Positions 46,910 to 55,997 are shown, numbered from the stretch's first letter. The stretch is DNA of 64,000 nt from Solwaraspora sp. WMMD406 (GCF_029626025.1 NZ_JARUBF010000001.1:3286001-3350000); one strand, 5' to 3'. The notes: a model not told the origin generated them from the sequence alone. Numbers and translations: made by a program.

Positions 46910-47665
46910 TCATCCGGTCCGTCGGCGTAGCGTGGCCGCGGCGAGCACCAGTGCCGCCAGCACCGATCCGGCCACCACCGCGAGATCCCGCCACATGGTG
47001 GCGGTGGGCTCGGCGTCGGCACCGACAGCGGTCAGCGCCGCCACCGCGTACGACAGCGGCAACACGTCACTGACCGCCTGCAACCAACCGGCCATCTGCT
47101 CACGCGCGACGAACAGGCCGCAGAGCAGGATCTGTGGGATCACCACGACCGGCATGAACTGTACGGCCTGGAACTCGGTGCGCGCGAAGGCGCTGCACAG
47201 CAATCCCAGTGCGACCCCGAGCAGGGCGTTGACCACCGCGATCAGGATCACCAGGGCCGGGCTTCCGGCGGTCTGCAAGTCGAACAGCCAGTACGCGACC
47301 GCGCTGGCCAGGCTCGCCTGTACCGCCGCCGCCAGCCCGAACGCGATGCCGTAGGCGAACAGCAGGTCCAGCTTGCCCAGCGGGGTGGTCAGCAGCCGTT
47401 CCAAGGTTCCGCTGGTCCGCTCACGCAGCATCGCGATGCTGGTCACCAGGAACATGATGACGAACGGGAACACGCCCAGCATCACCAGCGCGACCCGGTC
47501 GAAGACGGCCGGCTGACCGGGGGCGGCCGGCTGGTCGCCGTACATGTAGTAGAGCAGGGTCAGCAGCAGGGTGGGCACGACGACGAGCAGCGCGACCGTA
47601 CGCCGGTCGTGGCGCAACTGCCGCAGGATGCGACCGGTGGTGGCGACGAGGATGCGGGCGTTCAT
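46910..47665 (-). CDS. ABC-2 type exporter permease
   Basis: A 251-residue membrane protein with six helices, beginning MNARILVATTGRILRQLRHDRRTVALLVVVPTLLLTLLYY and containing the RERTSGTLERLLTTPLGKLDLLFAYG loop and the FAREQMAGWLQAVSDVLPLSYAV segment typical of DrrB/YadH-like permeases. The ATG at 47665 overlaps the ATPase gene stop (ATGA). With the upstream ATPase it forms a drug or lipid exporter. The 73 bp before the tetR gene show no terminator. Confidence 0.94.
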   Translation of the reverse strand: MNARILVATTGRILRQLRHDRRTVALLVVVPTLLLTLLYYMYGDQPAAPGQPAVFDRVALVMLGVFPFVIMFLVTSIAMLRERTSGTLERLLTTPLGKLDLLFAYGIAFGLAAAVQASLASAVAYWLFDLQTAGSPALVILIAVVNALLGVALGLLCSAFARTEFQAVQFMPVVVIPQILLCGLFVAREQMAGWLQAVSDVLPLSYAVAALTAVGADAEPTATMWRDLAVVAGSVLAALVLAAATLRRRTG

Positions 47666-48402
47666 CGGGTGGCCTCCGGTGCGGTGGTGACGGATTCCGA
47701 GTGGCGGATCAGGCGGAGGAACGCGTCGTCCAGGTCGTCGGTGCCAGCGGCGGCCCGGATCGCCTGGGGGGTGTCGTCGGTGATCAGCCGGCCGTCGCGG
47801 ATCAGCAGCAGGCGGTCGCACCGGCCGGCCTCGTCCATCACGTGGCTGGAGACCAGCAGGGTGGTGCCCGCCTCGGCCAGGGCGTGGAACCGGGCCCAGA
47901 GGTCAGCCCGCAGCACGGGGTCCTGCCCGACCGTCGGTTCGTCGAGCACGACCAGGTCCGGCCGGCCGAGCAAGGCGCAGGCCAGGGAGGCGCGACTGCG
48001 TTGTCCACCGGAGAGGGTGCCGACCAGTTGGGTGGCGGCGTCGCCGAGCCCGACGTCGGTCACCGCCCGGTCGGCCTCGGCCGCCGGTAGGCCGTGGAGG
48101 GCGGCGAAGTACCGCGCGTTCTCCCGGACCGTGAGGTCGGTGTACACGCTCGGGGCCTGGGTGAGGTAGCCGATCCGGTGGCGTAGCGCCGCCGATCCGG
48201 CCGGCTCGCCAAGCACCCGGACCTGCCCGGAGCGGATCGTCTGCACGCCGACGATGGCACGCAGCAGGGTCGTCTTGCCGCTGCCGCTCGGCCCGAGTAG
48301 GCCGGTGACGCTGCCTTGGCCGATCGTGCAGGAGATGCCGTGCAGCACCGGCCGCCGGCCACGAACGACCACGAGGTCGTCGACTTCGACGACGGGTTCC
48401 AT
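47662..48402 (-). CDS. ABC exporter ATP-binding protein
   Basis: A 246-residue ATPase with Walker A GPSGSGKTTLL, Q-loop YLTQAPSVYTDLTVREN, signature LSGGQRSRASLA, Walker B LVVLDEPTVGQDP and H-loop VSSHVMDEA. The pattern is that of DrrA/CcmA-type partners of ABC-2 permeases. The ATG at 48402 follows GGAGG; the longer open frame upstream crosses the operator region. It is the first gene of the exporter-tetR operon. Substrate is unknown. Confidence 0.95.
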   Translation of the reverse strand: MEPVVEVDDLVVVRGRRPVLHGISCTIGQGSVTGLLGPSGSGKTTLLRAIVGVQTIRSGQVRVLGEPAGSAALRHRIGYLTQAPSVYTDLTVRENARYFAALHGLPAAEADRAVTDVGLGDAATQLVGTLSGGQRSRASLACALLGRPDLVVLDEPTVGQDPVLRADLWARFHALAEAGTTLLVSSHVMDEAGRCDRLLLIRDGRLITDDTPQAIRAAAGTDDLDDAFLRLIRHSESVTTAPEATR

Positions 48403-48704
48403 CGGATACCTCCGTAATTCATCGGATGATGAACTCAACGGTAGGTGAATTAACTGGCCACAAGAAGTCGGCGGCCTGACGGAACGGTGGTGTCTCGCGT
48501 CACTGTCACCGCCGGTCAGGCCGGCTGAGCAGGAGTCGCTGTGCCCGCCCGGATCCACGACCAGCGCGGTGCGCAGATTGTGATATACCTCTTGCAAGGT
48601 TCATACCAGATGAATGCGATAGAGGTGGCTTCGCTCCGCACCTCGCGACCCGCGTCGGGCCGCCACCGGCAACGACACCTCGGCCCGTCACCTCGGCTCG
48701 CGGG
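48403..48704. other. Intergenic region before the ABC-tetR operon
   Basis: No credible gene in this stretch. It holds the palindromes near the operon start (48415-48452) and a long-range inverted repeat GGCCTGAC / GTCAGGCC (48473-48480 and 48515-48522) that may be a weak terminator for the upstream cupin gene. There is also an AT-richer patch at about 48578-48625 of unknown meaning. Confidence 0.4.
48418..48452. promoter_or_regulatory. Candidate TetR operator before the ABC operon
   Basis: TTCATCGGATGATGAA (48418-48433) has perfect 6-bp arms and a 4-bp centre, 16 bp before the ATPase start. A second inverted pair, TAATTCA (48415-48421) and TGAATTA (48446-48452), surrounds it. The position fits autoregulation by the TetR gene of the operon. 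Confidence 0.5.
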
Positions 48705-49196
48705 CTATTGCCCCGGTGGCGGGCCGAGCAGTTCGATGGAGTGCCGGGCCGAGGCGTGTCCGAGCGCTGCCGGGTCGACGGGCCCGGGATCGGGTAGCCG
48801 GCGCTCGGTGGCCGGCTGTCCGACCTCGCGGACGAAATCCTCGAAGCCCGATGGTGTGGTGATCTGCAGGACCCGCAGCGGCTGATCCGCCCCGACGACG
48901 AAGGTGTGTGCCAGGCCGACGGGCAACAGCACCAGGTCTCCCGGCCCGGCCGCGAATTCGGTGCCGTCGCACATGAAGCGGGCGGTGCCGTCGAGCACGT
49001 AGAACAACTCGTCCTCGGCGAGGTGCCGGTGCAATGGTGGGGCGAATCCGGGCGGGTTGACGAACTCAGCGACGGTCAGCCGTCCCCGGGTCTGCGCCCC
49101 GCCCGCCTTGAGAGTGAACAGGCTGCCGAGGAACCACAGCGGCTCTCCCTCTTGTCCACTCCGCACATACGGGCGTACCGATGCCTGCTCGTCCAT
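48705..49196 (-). CDS. Cupin-domain protein (quercetin dioxygenase-like)
   Basis: A 163-residue single-cupin protein. Motif 1 has the metal-binding residues in PLHRHLAEDELFYVLDG (His56, His58, Glu61-63) and motif 2 has LPVGLAHTF with His97, so a mononuclear metal site is intact. The N terminus resembles quercetin 2,3-dioxygenase-like monocupins. The activity is unknown: it could be an oxygenase, an isomerase or a binding protein. The ATG at 49196 follows GGAGGACAAG. A perfect palindrome lies 79 bp upstream. Confidence 0.88.
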   Translation of the reverse strand: MDEQASVRPYVRSGQEGEPLWFLGSLFTLKAGGAQTRGRLTVAEFVNPPGFAPPLHRHLAEDELFYVLDGTARFMCDGTEFAAGPGDLVLLPVGLAHTFVVGADQPLRVLQITTPSGFEDFVREVGQPATERRLPDPGPVDPAALGHASARHSIELLGPPPGQ

Positions 49197-49274
49197 GGTG
49201 ACCTTGTCCTCCGTCTCGCCCCGCCGTCGTCGGCTGCCGGGACCGCCGAGTCTCACCTATTTTAGATGTCCAGC

Positions 49275-49291
49275 GGTATATCGAATATACC
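49275..49291. promoter_or_regulatory. Perfect palindrome upstream of the cupin gene
   Basis: GGTATATCGAATATACC has 7-bp arms and a 3-bp centre within an AT-rich patch in otherwise GC-rich DNA. It is a strong candidate operator for the cupin gene. No regulator is encoded next to it. Confidence 0.5.
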
Positions 49292-49426
49292 TGCATTATC
49301 TTGGAATCTGGGGTGGCGTCAAGCCCCTGCAGGAGTTCCGTACGCGGGCACGAGCGGGAAGGGGCAGGTCGTATCGGTCGGGCCGGACGTAGCGGCCGTC
49401 GGCGCCGCGCCACACCGTCACCGACT

Positions 49427-49557
49427 CGGCTGGACCGCGTCGCCCTGTACGAGCAGCATCGGGCACGGGCACTGGCCCAGTCTGAGGAGCCGTGGGAGGA
49501 CCCGAGGTCCTCCACCACACGACCGACGTCTACCGGCGGATCGCCGGCGAGCGATGA
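49427..49557 (+). pseudogene. Possible degraded gene fragment
   Basis: One frame reads protein-like RVALYEQHRARALAQSEEPW and, after a shift near the hairpin at 49495-49513, another frame gives VLHHTTDVYRRIAGER followed by TGA at 49555-49557. The amino-acid balance looks coding on both sides, but no family is recognised and no start is seen. This is weak evidence for a frameshifted remnant. Confidence 0.2.
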
Positions 49558-49642
49558 TCACGACAGCGGATCACCGAGAAGTGGCAGCAGCGGCTGCCGG
49601 GCGTGGGTCGCGGCCGACGGGCCACGACCCACGTCAACCAGA

Positions 49643-51271
49643 TCAGATCGCCAGCAGGCGGTCCAGGAACTCGCGGTACTGCCGCAACGCCATCCGCATC
49701 GATTCGGTGTCGGGTGCCTCGCTGTGCTGGTGTGGGTCGAGCTCGACCTGCTCGGCCAGGAGCCGTTCGGCCAGCGTACGGACCGTGTGCGCGACCAGCG
49801 ACTGGGCCTGGGCCAGGGCTACCTCGGGCTCGTCGACGAAGCGTGCCTTGATCTCGTGCCATTCGTCGCGGAGTTCGTCGGCGGCGGCCTCGGTCCAGAT
49901 CGTGATCGAGGGCAGCGCCACCTCACCGGGCCGCTTGGGCGCCACCGGCGCCTCCGCCGGCGCGCTCGCCAGCTCGACCTGGCCGTTCGCGGTGCTCAAC
50001 GGGGTTGCCAACTCGTTCTCCTCGTCGTCGACATCGTCGTCATCGTCGTCGTCTTCGTCGTACTGGGCGTCGTCCTCGTACTCGTCATCGGTGTCGAACA
50101 GCTCCCCGGCGTCGCCGTGCGCGGTGACCGTCTCCAGGTCGTCGTCCTCGTCGTCCTCGTCTTCGTCGTCTTCAGCCACCGGGATCTCGGCCAGGACCGG
50201 TACGGCGGCCGGCGCTGGCTCCCGCTCGACGTCCGGTTCCTCGACGACCGCCGCCGGGTCCGTCCCGGATTCGTCGGTCTGCGCGTGCGCCGGCGACCAC
50301 GGGTCGGCCGGGGCCTGCGGCCCGTCGCCGGGCGACGACGATTCGTCGAGTACGGCGTCCGTCGCCGGAGCGTCGTCGCCCGGTTGCTCGACCGCTGCAC
50401 CAACCGGACCATCGGCGTCGACGGACGCGGCTACCGGCGATTCGGGATCGGTTGTCGGAGCGGGCCCACCGGCTGCGGGTTCCTCGGTACGCACCTGACC
50501 CTCGTCGCTCGGTCCGGCCTCGTCGCTCGGTCCGGCCTCGGCAGTCGGGGCCGGGTCGGTGGTCCGGGCGGACGCGTCCGGCCACCGCTGCGGCGTGGTG
50601 TCCTCGCCCGCAACGTCGGTCAGAGGGCTCGACTGGTCGTCGTCGGGCTGCTCGACGCTGGACTGCGGGGCCTCCTCTTGTGCCGGCACCGCCGTGGTCT
50701 GCTCGGTAGGTGAGACCGCCGCCGCGGGATCCGTGGCGAGGTTCGTCGTCGAGGCCTCGTCGGCGGTGTCGGCTGGATCGCCGGCCTGTTCGCTGGCCGG
50801 TTCCACGGCCTGTTCGCTGGCCGGTTCCACGGCCTGTTCGACGGTCTGCGGGTCGTCGGATCGACCAGCGAGTCCCTCGGCGACCCGCTCGCCTGATTCG
50901 GCGGTCTGTTCGGCGGTTTCCGCGATCCGCTCGGTGGCCGGCACCACCTGCCCGGTCGGCGGTGCGGCGGTCGGCGGTTCGTCGGCCGGCGCGACCGGCT
51001 GCGCGGCGGGGTCCGGTGCCTGCACCGGAGCGCCGAGCAACTGGGTGGCTATCGGCGGCAGCGGGCTCGGGCTGTGCCGGTTCGCCGGGTACGGCCCGAT
51101 GGTCGGGATCTCGGTGGTCGCCTCGTTGATCACATGGTCGCTGACGACCGGTCGAGGTGCCGGAACGGCGGTGCCGTGCACGGGGGCGGTGTCGGAGCCG
51201 TTCTCCTCCGAACCGGCCGATCCGGCGTGCTGGGGATGGCCGGGATGCCGAGGGGTGGGCATGGGCTGCAT
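49643..51271 (-). CDS. Large acidic, mostly disordered protein with conserved C-terminal helix domain
   Basis: A 542-residue protein. Residues 1-360 are low-complexity (Pro, Ala, Glu, Thr, with local duplications such as EQAVEPAS twice and AGPSDE twice). Residues about 365-425 are extremely acidic, with runs of Asp and Glu. The last about 85 residues form a helical domain with WHEIKARFVDEPEVALAQAQSLV and DTESMRMALRQYREFLDRLL, a motif pattern that recurs at the C terminus of several actinobacterial proteins of unknown role. The ATG at 51271 follows GGAGGA. No signal peptide or membrane helix is seen. The function is unknown. Confidence 0.8.
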   Translation of the reverse strand: MQPMPTPRHPGHPQHAGSAGSEENGSDTAPVHGTAVPAPRPVVSDHVINEATTEIPTIGPYPANRHSPSPLPPIATQLLGAPVQAPDPAAQPVAPADEPPTAAPPTGQVVPATERIAETAEQTAESGERVAEGLAGRSDDPQTVEQAVEPASEQAVEPASEQAGDPADTADEASTTNLATDPAAAVSPTEQTTAVPAQEEAPQSSVEQPDDDQSSPLTDVAGEDTTPQRWPDASARTTDPAPTAEAGPSDEAGPSDEGQVRTEEPAAGGPAPTTDPESPVAASVDADGPVGAAVEQPGDDAPATDAVLDESSSPGDGPQAPADPWSPAHAQTDESGTDPAAVVEEPDVEREPAPAAVPVLAEIPVAEDDEDEDDEDDDLETVTAHGDAGELFDTDDEYEDDAQYDEDDDDDDDVDDEENELATPLSTANGQVELASAPAEAPVAPKRPGEVALPSITIWTEAAADELRDEWHEIKARFVDEPEVALAQAQSLVAHTVRTLAERLLAEQVELDPHQHSEAPDTESMRMALRQYREFLDRLLAI

Positions 51272-51636
51272 GTGCTGATCCTCCGTCCGCTCTGCCGGGC
51301 GACCCGGTCCAGCGGTGGAGACCGGATCGGCCCACGCGCGCGTATGGCTGTGGGGGTGCTGCGCCGACTCGCCGCGTCGGGCATGGTCACGACCCGCCGG
51401 ATGCCCGTCACCGCCCCCGGCGCCCAGCGGAGGGTGCGAGCGACGGTGCCGGACCGGTGCGAAGGTGGGACGCGCCCGCAGACCGTGGACCCTGGCGGCG
51501 CACAGCCAAAGTACTCCTCGTGTCGGACCGGCACAGCCCCTGAACCGTCGATTCTGGCCATCGCCTGTCGGTCTTGCGACACCACGGGCCGGAGGCCACG
51601 CGACAGCTGATCCGCCGTACGGAACAATCGGGCACT
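51272..51636. other. Divergent gap between the acidic-protein gene and hisI
   Basis: No gene is supported here although frames are open on both strands. An AACAAT (51623-51628) 8 nt before the hisI GTG may be its -10 element. No terminator-like hairpin or known regulatory motif was found by eye. Confidence 0.4.
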
Positions 51637-52083
51637 GTGTCCGTACCAGATGAGCCGGCAGCCGGCCTCCCGACCAGCGGGCAGCGGCCCGAGCACCCGG
51701 CCGCGACCCGTCCGTCCGCCCTTGATCCGGCGATCGCGGCGCGGCTGCGGCGCTCCGCCGACGGTCTCGTCGCCGCCGTGGTGCAGCACACCAGGTCGGG
51801 GGAGGTGCTGATGATGGCCTGGATGGATGACGAGGCGCTGCATCGCACCCTCACCACCGGGCGGGCCACCTACTGGTCGCGGAGCCGGCGGGAATACTGG
51901 GTCAAGGGGGCCACGTCCGGTCACTACCAGTACGTACGGTCGGTCCGGCTGGACTGTGACGGCGACGCGGTGCTGCTCGGCGTCGAGCAGGTCGGCGCGG
52001 CCTGCCACACCGGCTCCCCGACCTGCTTCTTCGACGAGTTGCCGGTGACCGGCACCATCACCAGCCCAGGGGAGTTCCAATGA
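51637..52083 (+). CDS. hisI: Phosphoribosyl-AMP cyclohydrolase HisI
   Basis: Zinc-dependent hydrolase for the third step of histidine synthesis; the form lacks the HisE pyrophosphohydrolase domain. The 148-residue product has [32 protein letters not shown], the Mg/Zn-binding [11 protein letters not shown] and the cysteine-containing [13 protein letters not shown] motif. A 45-residue N-terminal extension is Pro/Ala-rich. The GTG at 51637 was chosen; it lacks a ribosome binding site but has a -10-like AACAAT 8 nt upstream. It is coupled to trpE by ATGA, so histidine and tryptophan genes are co-transcribed here. Confidence 0.95.
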   Translation: MSVPDEPAAGLPTSGQRPEHPAATRPSALDPAIAARLRRSADGLVAAVVQHTRSGEVLMMAWMDDEALHRTLTTGRATYWSRSRREYWVKGATSGHYQYVRSVRLDCDGDAVLLGVEQVGAACHTGSPTCFFDELPVTGTITSPGEFQ

Positions 52084-53630
52084 TCACCGGCGCGGTCAGC
52101 CCGGACCAGGACGGGTTCCACGAGCTCGCCCGGGATCGTCGGGTGGTGCCGGTGATCCGGCGGCTGTTGGCCGACGGCGAGACCCCGGTCGGGGTCTACC
52201 GCAAGCTGGCCGGTGGCCCGGGCACCTTTCTGTTGGAGTCGGCCGAGCAGGGTGCCGGCTCCGCCGCGACCGCCTGGTCACGGTACTCGTTCGTCGGGGT
52301 CCGTAGCGCCGCCACCCTGACCGAACAGGGCGGGGCGGCGCACTGGCTGGGGGAACCGCCGGCCGGGGTGCCGGTCGACGGCGATCCGGTACGGGTACTG
52401 CGGGCGACCGTCGCCGCGTTGACCGGCCCGCCGATCGGTCCGGCCGTCGGCGGCGGGTTGCCGCCGTTGACCAGCGGCCTGGTCGGCTATCTGAGTTACG
52501 ACTTCGTCCGCCGGTTCGAACGGCTGCCCGACCTGACCGAGGACGAGTTGGGGCTGCCCGAGTTCGGTCTGCTGCTCGCCACCGATCTGGTGGTGCTGGA
52601 CCACTTCGACGGCTCGGCGATCCTGGTGGCCAACGCGATCCTGCCGGCCGATCCGGAGCCGGCGGCGGTGGTCGCGGCCTACCATCACGCCATCGGCCGG
52701 CTTGACGCGATGACCACCGCGCTGTCGCGCCCCAACCCGCCGATGGTGTCCACGATAGAGACTCCGCAGGTCGGGGCGGTGCACAGCCGGACCGCCGAGG
52801 GTGCCTACCCCAAGGCCGTCGAGCAGGCCAAGGACGCCATCCGGGCGGGCGAGTGCTTCCAGATCGTGCTGTCCCAGCGGTTCGAGCGGGCCACCGCCGC
52901 CGATCCGCTCGACGTCTACCGGGTGCTACGGGCGACCAATCCCAGCCCGTACATGTATCTGTTGCGTTTCGACGACTTCGACGTGGTCGGCTCCTCCCCG
53001 GAGGCGCACCTCAAGGTCACCGTCAGCGACGCCGGCGCCCGGCGGGCGTTGCTGCATCCGATCGCCGGTACGCGTCGGCGCGGTGCCACCGCCGAGGAGG
53101 ACGCGGCGCTGGCCGCCGAACTGATCGCGGACCCGAAGGAACGCGCCGAACACGTCATGCTGGTCGACCTGGGACGTAACGATCTGGGCCGGGTCTGCCG
53201 GCCCGGCACGGTCGAGGTGCCGCAGTTCGCGACGGTGGAGCGGTACAGCCACGTGATGCACATCGTGTCGACGGTCGTCGGTGAGTTGCGCGCCGACCAG
53301 ACGGCGTTCGACGCGCTCGCCGCGACCTTTCCTGCCGGCACGCTCTCCGGTGCCCCGAAGGTCCGGGCGATGGAGATCATCGAGGAGTTGGAGCCCGCCC
53401 GGCGGGGCCTGTACGGCGGCACCGTCGGCTACTTCGGCTTCGGTGGCGATCTCGACATGGCGATCGCCATCCGTACGGCGTTGATCCGGCACGGTCGGGC
53501 GTACGTGCAGGCCGGGGCGGGGATCGTCGCGGATTCCGACCCGGCCGCCGAGGAGCGGGAGACCCAGAGCAAGGCCGCCGCGGTGCTGGCGGCGATCGCT
53601 GCGGCCGAGACGCTGCGTCCGGCCAGATGA
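52080..53630 (+). CDS. trpE: Anthranilate synthase component I TrpE
   Basis: Converts chorismate and ammonia to anthranilate with TrpG, the first committed step to tryptophan. The 516-residue protein has the N-terminal regulatory domain with FLLESAEQG (the LLES element that binds feedback tryptophan) and the chorismate-binding core: [32 protein letters not shown] and [16 protein letters not shown]. The ATG overlaps the hisI stop. No trpG or trpD is present in this window. A membrane protein gene follows, coupled by ATGA. Confidence 0.97.
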   Translation: MITGAVSPDQDGFHELARDRRVVPVIRRLLADGETPVGVYRKLAGGPGTFLLESAEQGAGSAATAWSRYSFVGVRSAATLTEQGGAAHWLGEPPAGVPVDGDPVRVLRATVAALTGPPIGPAVGGGLPPLTSGLVGYLSYDFVRRFERLPDLTEDELGLPEFGLLLATDLVVLDHFDGSAILVANAILPADPEPAAVVAAYHHAIGRLDAMTTALSRPNPPMVSTIETPQVGAVHSRTAEGAYPKAVEQAKDAIRAGECFQIVLSQRFERATAADPLDVYRVLRATNPSPYMYLLRFDDFDVVGSSPEAHLKVTVSDAGARRALLHPIAGTRRRGATAEEDAALAAELIADPKERAEHVMLVDLGRNDLGRVCRPGTVEVPQFATVERYSHVMHIVSTVVGELRADQTAFDALAATFPAGTLSGAPKVRAMEIIEELEPARRGLYGGTVGYFGFGGDLDMAIAIRTALIRHGRAYVQAGAGIVADSDPAAEERETQSKAAAVLAAIAAAETLRPAR

Positions 53631-54313
53631 CCGGTCGGTCGAGCGGACACCCGGCGGCCGGGTCGGCGTCGAGCCGTTCGGGGACGCCGCGCCGTGAGCT
53701 GGTCGGCGTGGTGCTCGCCAGCGTCGTGGGTGCCGCTCTGGTCTGGTACGCGGCGGGTCGGGTCTGGGCGGTGACGGTGACAGCGCGTCCCGAACCGCTG
53801 CCTGACCTGCGGGTCGTGCGTACCGGCGCTGATGTGCTGCCCTGGCTTCCGGCGCTGGCGTTGGTTGGTGTGGCCGGTGCCGGTGCGGTACTGGCCACCC
53901 GTGGACTGGTCCGTCAGGCGGTCGGCGTTCTGTTGACCGCCTCGGGCGCCACGATGGCGGTCGGTGGTGCGGTCGCCGTCGGTGGTGTGGCAGGTGACGG
54001 CCCGGCGGCGGGTGCGGTGGGCTGGCCGCTCCTGGCGGTGATCGGTGCCGGGCTGACGATGAGCGCCGGGGTGGCCACGGCGTTACGCGGGCCGCGTTGG
54101 CCGTCGATGGGCGCCCGGTACGACCGGCCCGGCCCGGCGGGTCGTACCAGTCCGGTCGGGGATCGGGGCCACGACGGGCGGCAACCGGGTCGGGATCCGG
54201 AACCAGCGACCGGGCTACCAGCGACCGGGCTACCGGAGCGGGAGCGCGGGGGGAGGACGACGACCGACGCCTGGGACGCGCTGGACCGGGGCGAGGACCC
54301 GACCGTCGACTAG
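53627..54313 (+). CDS. Trp-operon-associated membrane protein (TIGR02234-like)
   Basis: A 228-residue membrane protein with four helices (about 24-44, 70-90, 95-118, 126-148), the GAALVWYAAGRVWAVTV segment and a long Arg/Gly-rich C-terminal tail. This matches the actinobacterial Trp biosynthesis-associated membrane protein family that sits next to trpE. Transport or a regulatory role has been suggested for the family, but none is proven. The ATG overlaps the trpE stop. The tail contains a short in-frame duplication (ATGLPATGLP). Confidence 0.85.
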   Translation: MTGRSSGHPAAGSASSRSGTPRRELVGVVLASVVGAALVWYAAGRVWAVTVTARPEPLPDLRVVRTGADVLPWLPALALVGVAGAGAVLATRGLVRQAVGVLLTASGATMAVGGAVAVGGVAGDGPAAGAVGWPLLAVIGAGLTMSAGVATALRGPRWPSMGARYDRPGPAGRTSPVGDRGHDGRQPGRDPEPATGLPATGLPERERGGRTTTDAWDALDRGEDPTVD

Positions 54314-54351
54314 CTGCGACCAGGAGTTGGCGCGGGCCGTTGGTGTCCGCG

Positions 54352-54399
54352 ACCGGACGCCGGCTACGGCGCGGTAGCTACCGGACGCCGGCTACCGGA
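54352..54399. repeat. Direct repeats at the 3' end of a small minus-strand gene
   Basis: ACCGGACGCCGGCTAC occurs at 54352-54367 and 54380-54395 (period 28), with a partial CTACCGGA copy at 54392-54399. The second and partial copies cover the TAG stop of the 111-residue gene. Confidence 0.7.
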
Positions 54400-54727
54400 C
54401 CGTGGCGTCGCTGGTCTGCAACAGGGCGTCGCTGGCCTTCAGCAGCGCGGTTTCCAGGGCGGCGCCGCCGGACGTGGCCCTGTCGTCGGCCCGCTCGGCG
54501 GCGCGGCCGGCGGCGAGCGCCGCGACCAGACGGCGGACCTCGTCGCGCTGACGGGCGCGGGCCCGGTCGGCGCAGATCGCCTCCCAGGCGTTGCCCCGCG
54601 CGGTGCGTACCCGGTCGTCGCCGACGACCGCGCGTTCCATGGTCTGCACCATCTCCACCGCTCGGGAGAGCACCACTCGGGGGATCGCGATGAGGTCGAG
54701 GTTCTGGTCTCGTGGTGCGCTGCTCAT
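54392..54727 (-). CDS. Small helical protein of unknown function
   Basis: A 111-residue, mostly alpha-helical, Ala/Arg-rich soluble protein (IAIPRVVLSRAVEMVQTMERAVV, then ARARQRDEVRRLVAALAAGRAAERADD). No family was recognised. The ATG at 54727 follows GGGGGA with good spacing. It lies antiparallel to the trp genes, between the membrane protein and trpC, where relatives often have another small gene. The stop codon lies within short direct repeats. Confidence 0.6.
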   Translation of the reverse strand: MSSAPRDQNLDLIAIPRVVLSRAVEMVQTMERAVVGDDRVRTARGNAWEAICADRARARQRDEVRRLVAALAAGRAAERADDRATSGGAALETALLKASDALLQTSDATVR

Positions 54728-55142
54728 GGTGTCCCCCAGAGATGGTTCCGTGGCCGGCGGCTACCGCTGACAAGTCTGCCCGAACTCGATGCTGACCGGA
54801 GGCTGTTTCACGGCGGTGACCTCCCCATCAACTATCGCCGCGCGAACCCGGTGTCGCCGCCCGACGGATCATTGATCTTCGCCACAGCGGGCCTGGACGG
54901 CGGCCACAGCTCGCCGTGTAGGTGTCGGACCAGCACGCTACGATCATCGTCGATGGAGGTGTCAACCTCCGCGCGGGTACGGCCCGGATCTGCCGCTGGC
55001 ACGGTGGGTGATGTTGTTCTCACGAATGGTTGGGCATTATGCCCCAGGCCGTTTCGTGAGGCACGCCATACCCCCCGGCTCCGGGCAGCCTGCGGCGCCA
55101 CCTAGCATCGGGCGCATGACACCCGGAGAGGGGAGTCCGCTG
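54728..55142. other. Long regulatory gap before trpC
   Basis: No gene is firmly supported in these 415 bp, although short frames are open on both strands. It contains the perfect hairpin GGAGGT-GTCA-ACCTCC (54955-54970), a TACGAT (54939-54944) that could be a -10, and the palindrome GGGCATTATGCCC (55032-55044), likely a protein-binding site near the trpC promoter. An ATG at 54953 opens a 50-codon frame with only one Trp codon, so it does not look like a Trp attenuator peptide. Confidence 0.45.
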
Positions 55143-55997
55143 GTGACTGCTGACCAGGACGAGAGCGCCGGACCGACGGCGTCGACACTCAGTGTGCTGG
55201 ACGAGATCCTTGCCGGCGTCCGGGCCGACGTCGAGAGCCGGGAGCAACTGGTACCACTGAGCCGGATCCGTGAACTCGCCGCTGCGGCACCGCCGCCGAT
55301 CGACGCGTGCGCCGCACTGCGCCGTCCCGGGGTCGGCGTCATCGCCGAGGTGAAGCGTTCGTCGCCGTCCAAGGGTGCGTTGGCCGACATCCCCGACCCG
55401 GCCGACCTGGCGACCGAGTACGCCGCTGGTGGCGCCCGCTGTATCAGTGTGCTGACCGAGGGCCGCTGGTTCGGTGGGTCGTTGGACGATCTGACCGCCG
55501 TACGAGCCGCCGTCGGCGTGCCGGTGCTCCGGAAGGACTTCATCGTCTCCAGCTACCAGGTGCACGAGGCGCGCGCCTACGGCGCAGACCTGGTGCTGCT
55601 GATCGTCGCGGCGTTGGAACAGAACGCCCTGGTCGGACTGCTGGAGCGGATCGAGTCACTGGGCATGACGGCCCTGGTAGAGGTGCACACCGAGGAAGAG
55701 GCGGACCGCGCCCTGGAGGCCGGTGCCCAGGTGATCGGGGTCAACGCCCGCGACCTGCGGACTCTGCAGGTGGACCGGTCGGTGTTCGAGCGGATCGCCC
55801 CCGGCCTGCCGAACAGCGTCGTCAAGATCGCCGAATCCGGGGTACGCGGCCCGCACGATCTGATCCGTTACGCCTCGGCCGGTGCCGACGCCGTCCTGGT
55901 CGGGGAGGGCCTGGTGACGCAGAAGAGTCCCCGCGACGCGGTCGCCGAGCTGGTCAACGCCGGCAACCACCCGGCGACGCCGAGGCCGGTCCGATGA
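55143..55997 (+). CDS. trpC: Indole-3-glycerol phosphate synthase TrpC
   Basis: Ring-closing step of tryptophan synthesis. The 284-residue barrel shows [17 protein letters not shown] at the start, the catalytic lysine region [51 protein letters not shown] and the C-terminal phosphate site with [12 protein letters not shown]. The GTG at 55143 was chosen because AGAGGGGAG lies 8 nt upstream; an ATG at 55116 would add nine residues. It is coupled to trpB by ATGA and is the first gene of a trpCBA unit. The family context implies PriA supplies the missing TrpF step. Confidence 0.96.
   Translation: MTADQDESAGPTASTLSVLDEILAGVRADVESREQLVPLSRIRELAAAAPPPIDACAALRRPGVGVIAEVKRSSPSKGALADIPDPADLATEYAAGGARCISVLTEGRWFGGSLDDLTAVRAAVGVPVLRKDFIVSSYQVHEARAYGADLVLLIVAALEQNALVGLLERIESLGMTALVEVHTEEEADRALEAGAQVIGVNARDLRTLQVDRSVFERIAPGLPNSVVKIAESGVRGPHDLIRYASAGADAVLVGEGLVTQKSPRDAVAELVNAGNHPATPRPVR

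Larger units (their letters stand above)
49197..49642. other. Intergenic region between cupin and acidic-protein genes
   Basis: This 446-bp stretch has no intact gene. It contains an AT-rich operator region (49260-49310), a possible gene remnant (49427-49557) and a perfect 8-bp hairpin GGAGGACC / GGTCCTCC (49495-49513). Confidence 0.4.

Noticed and set aside
54953-55105. A 50-codon frame before trpC as a Trp leader peptide
   Set aside because: Only one Trp codon is present and no terminator/antiterminator pair was seen, so attenuation of the classical kind is not supported.
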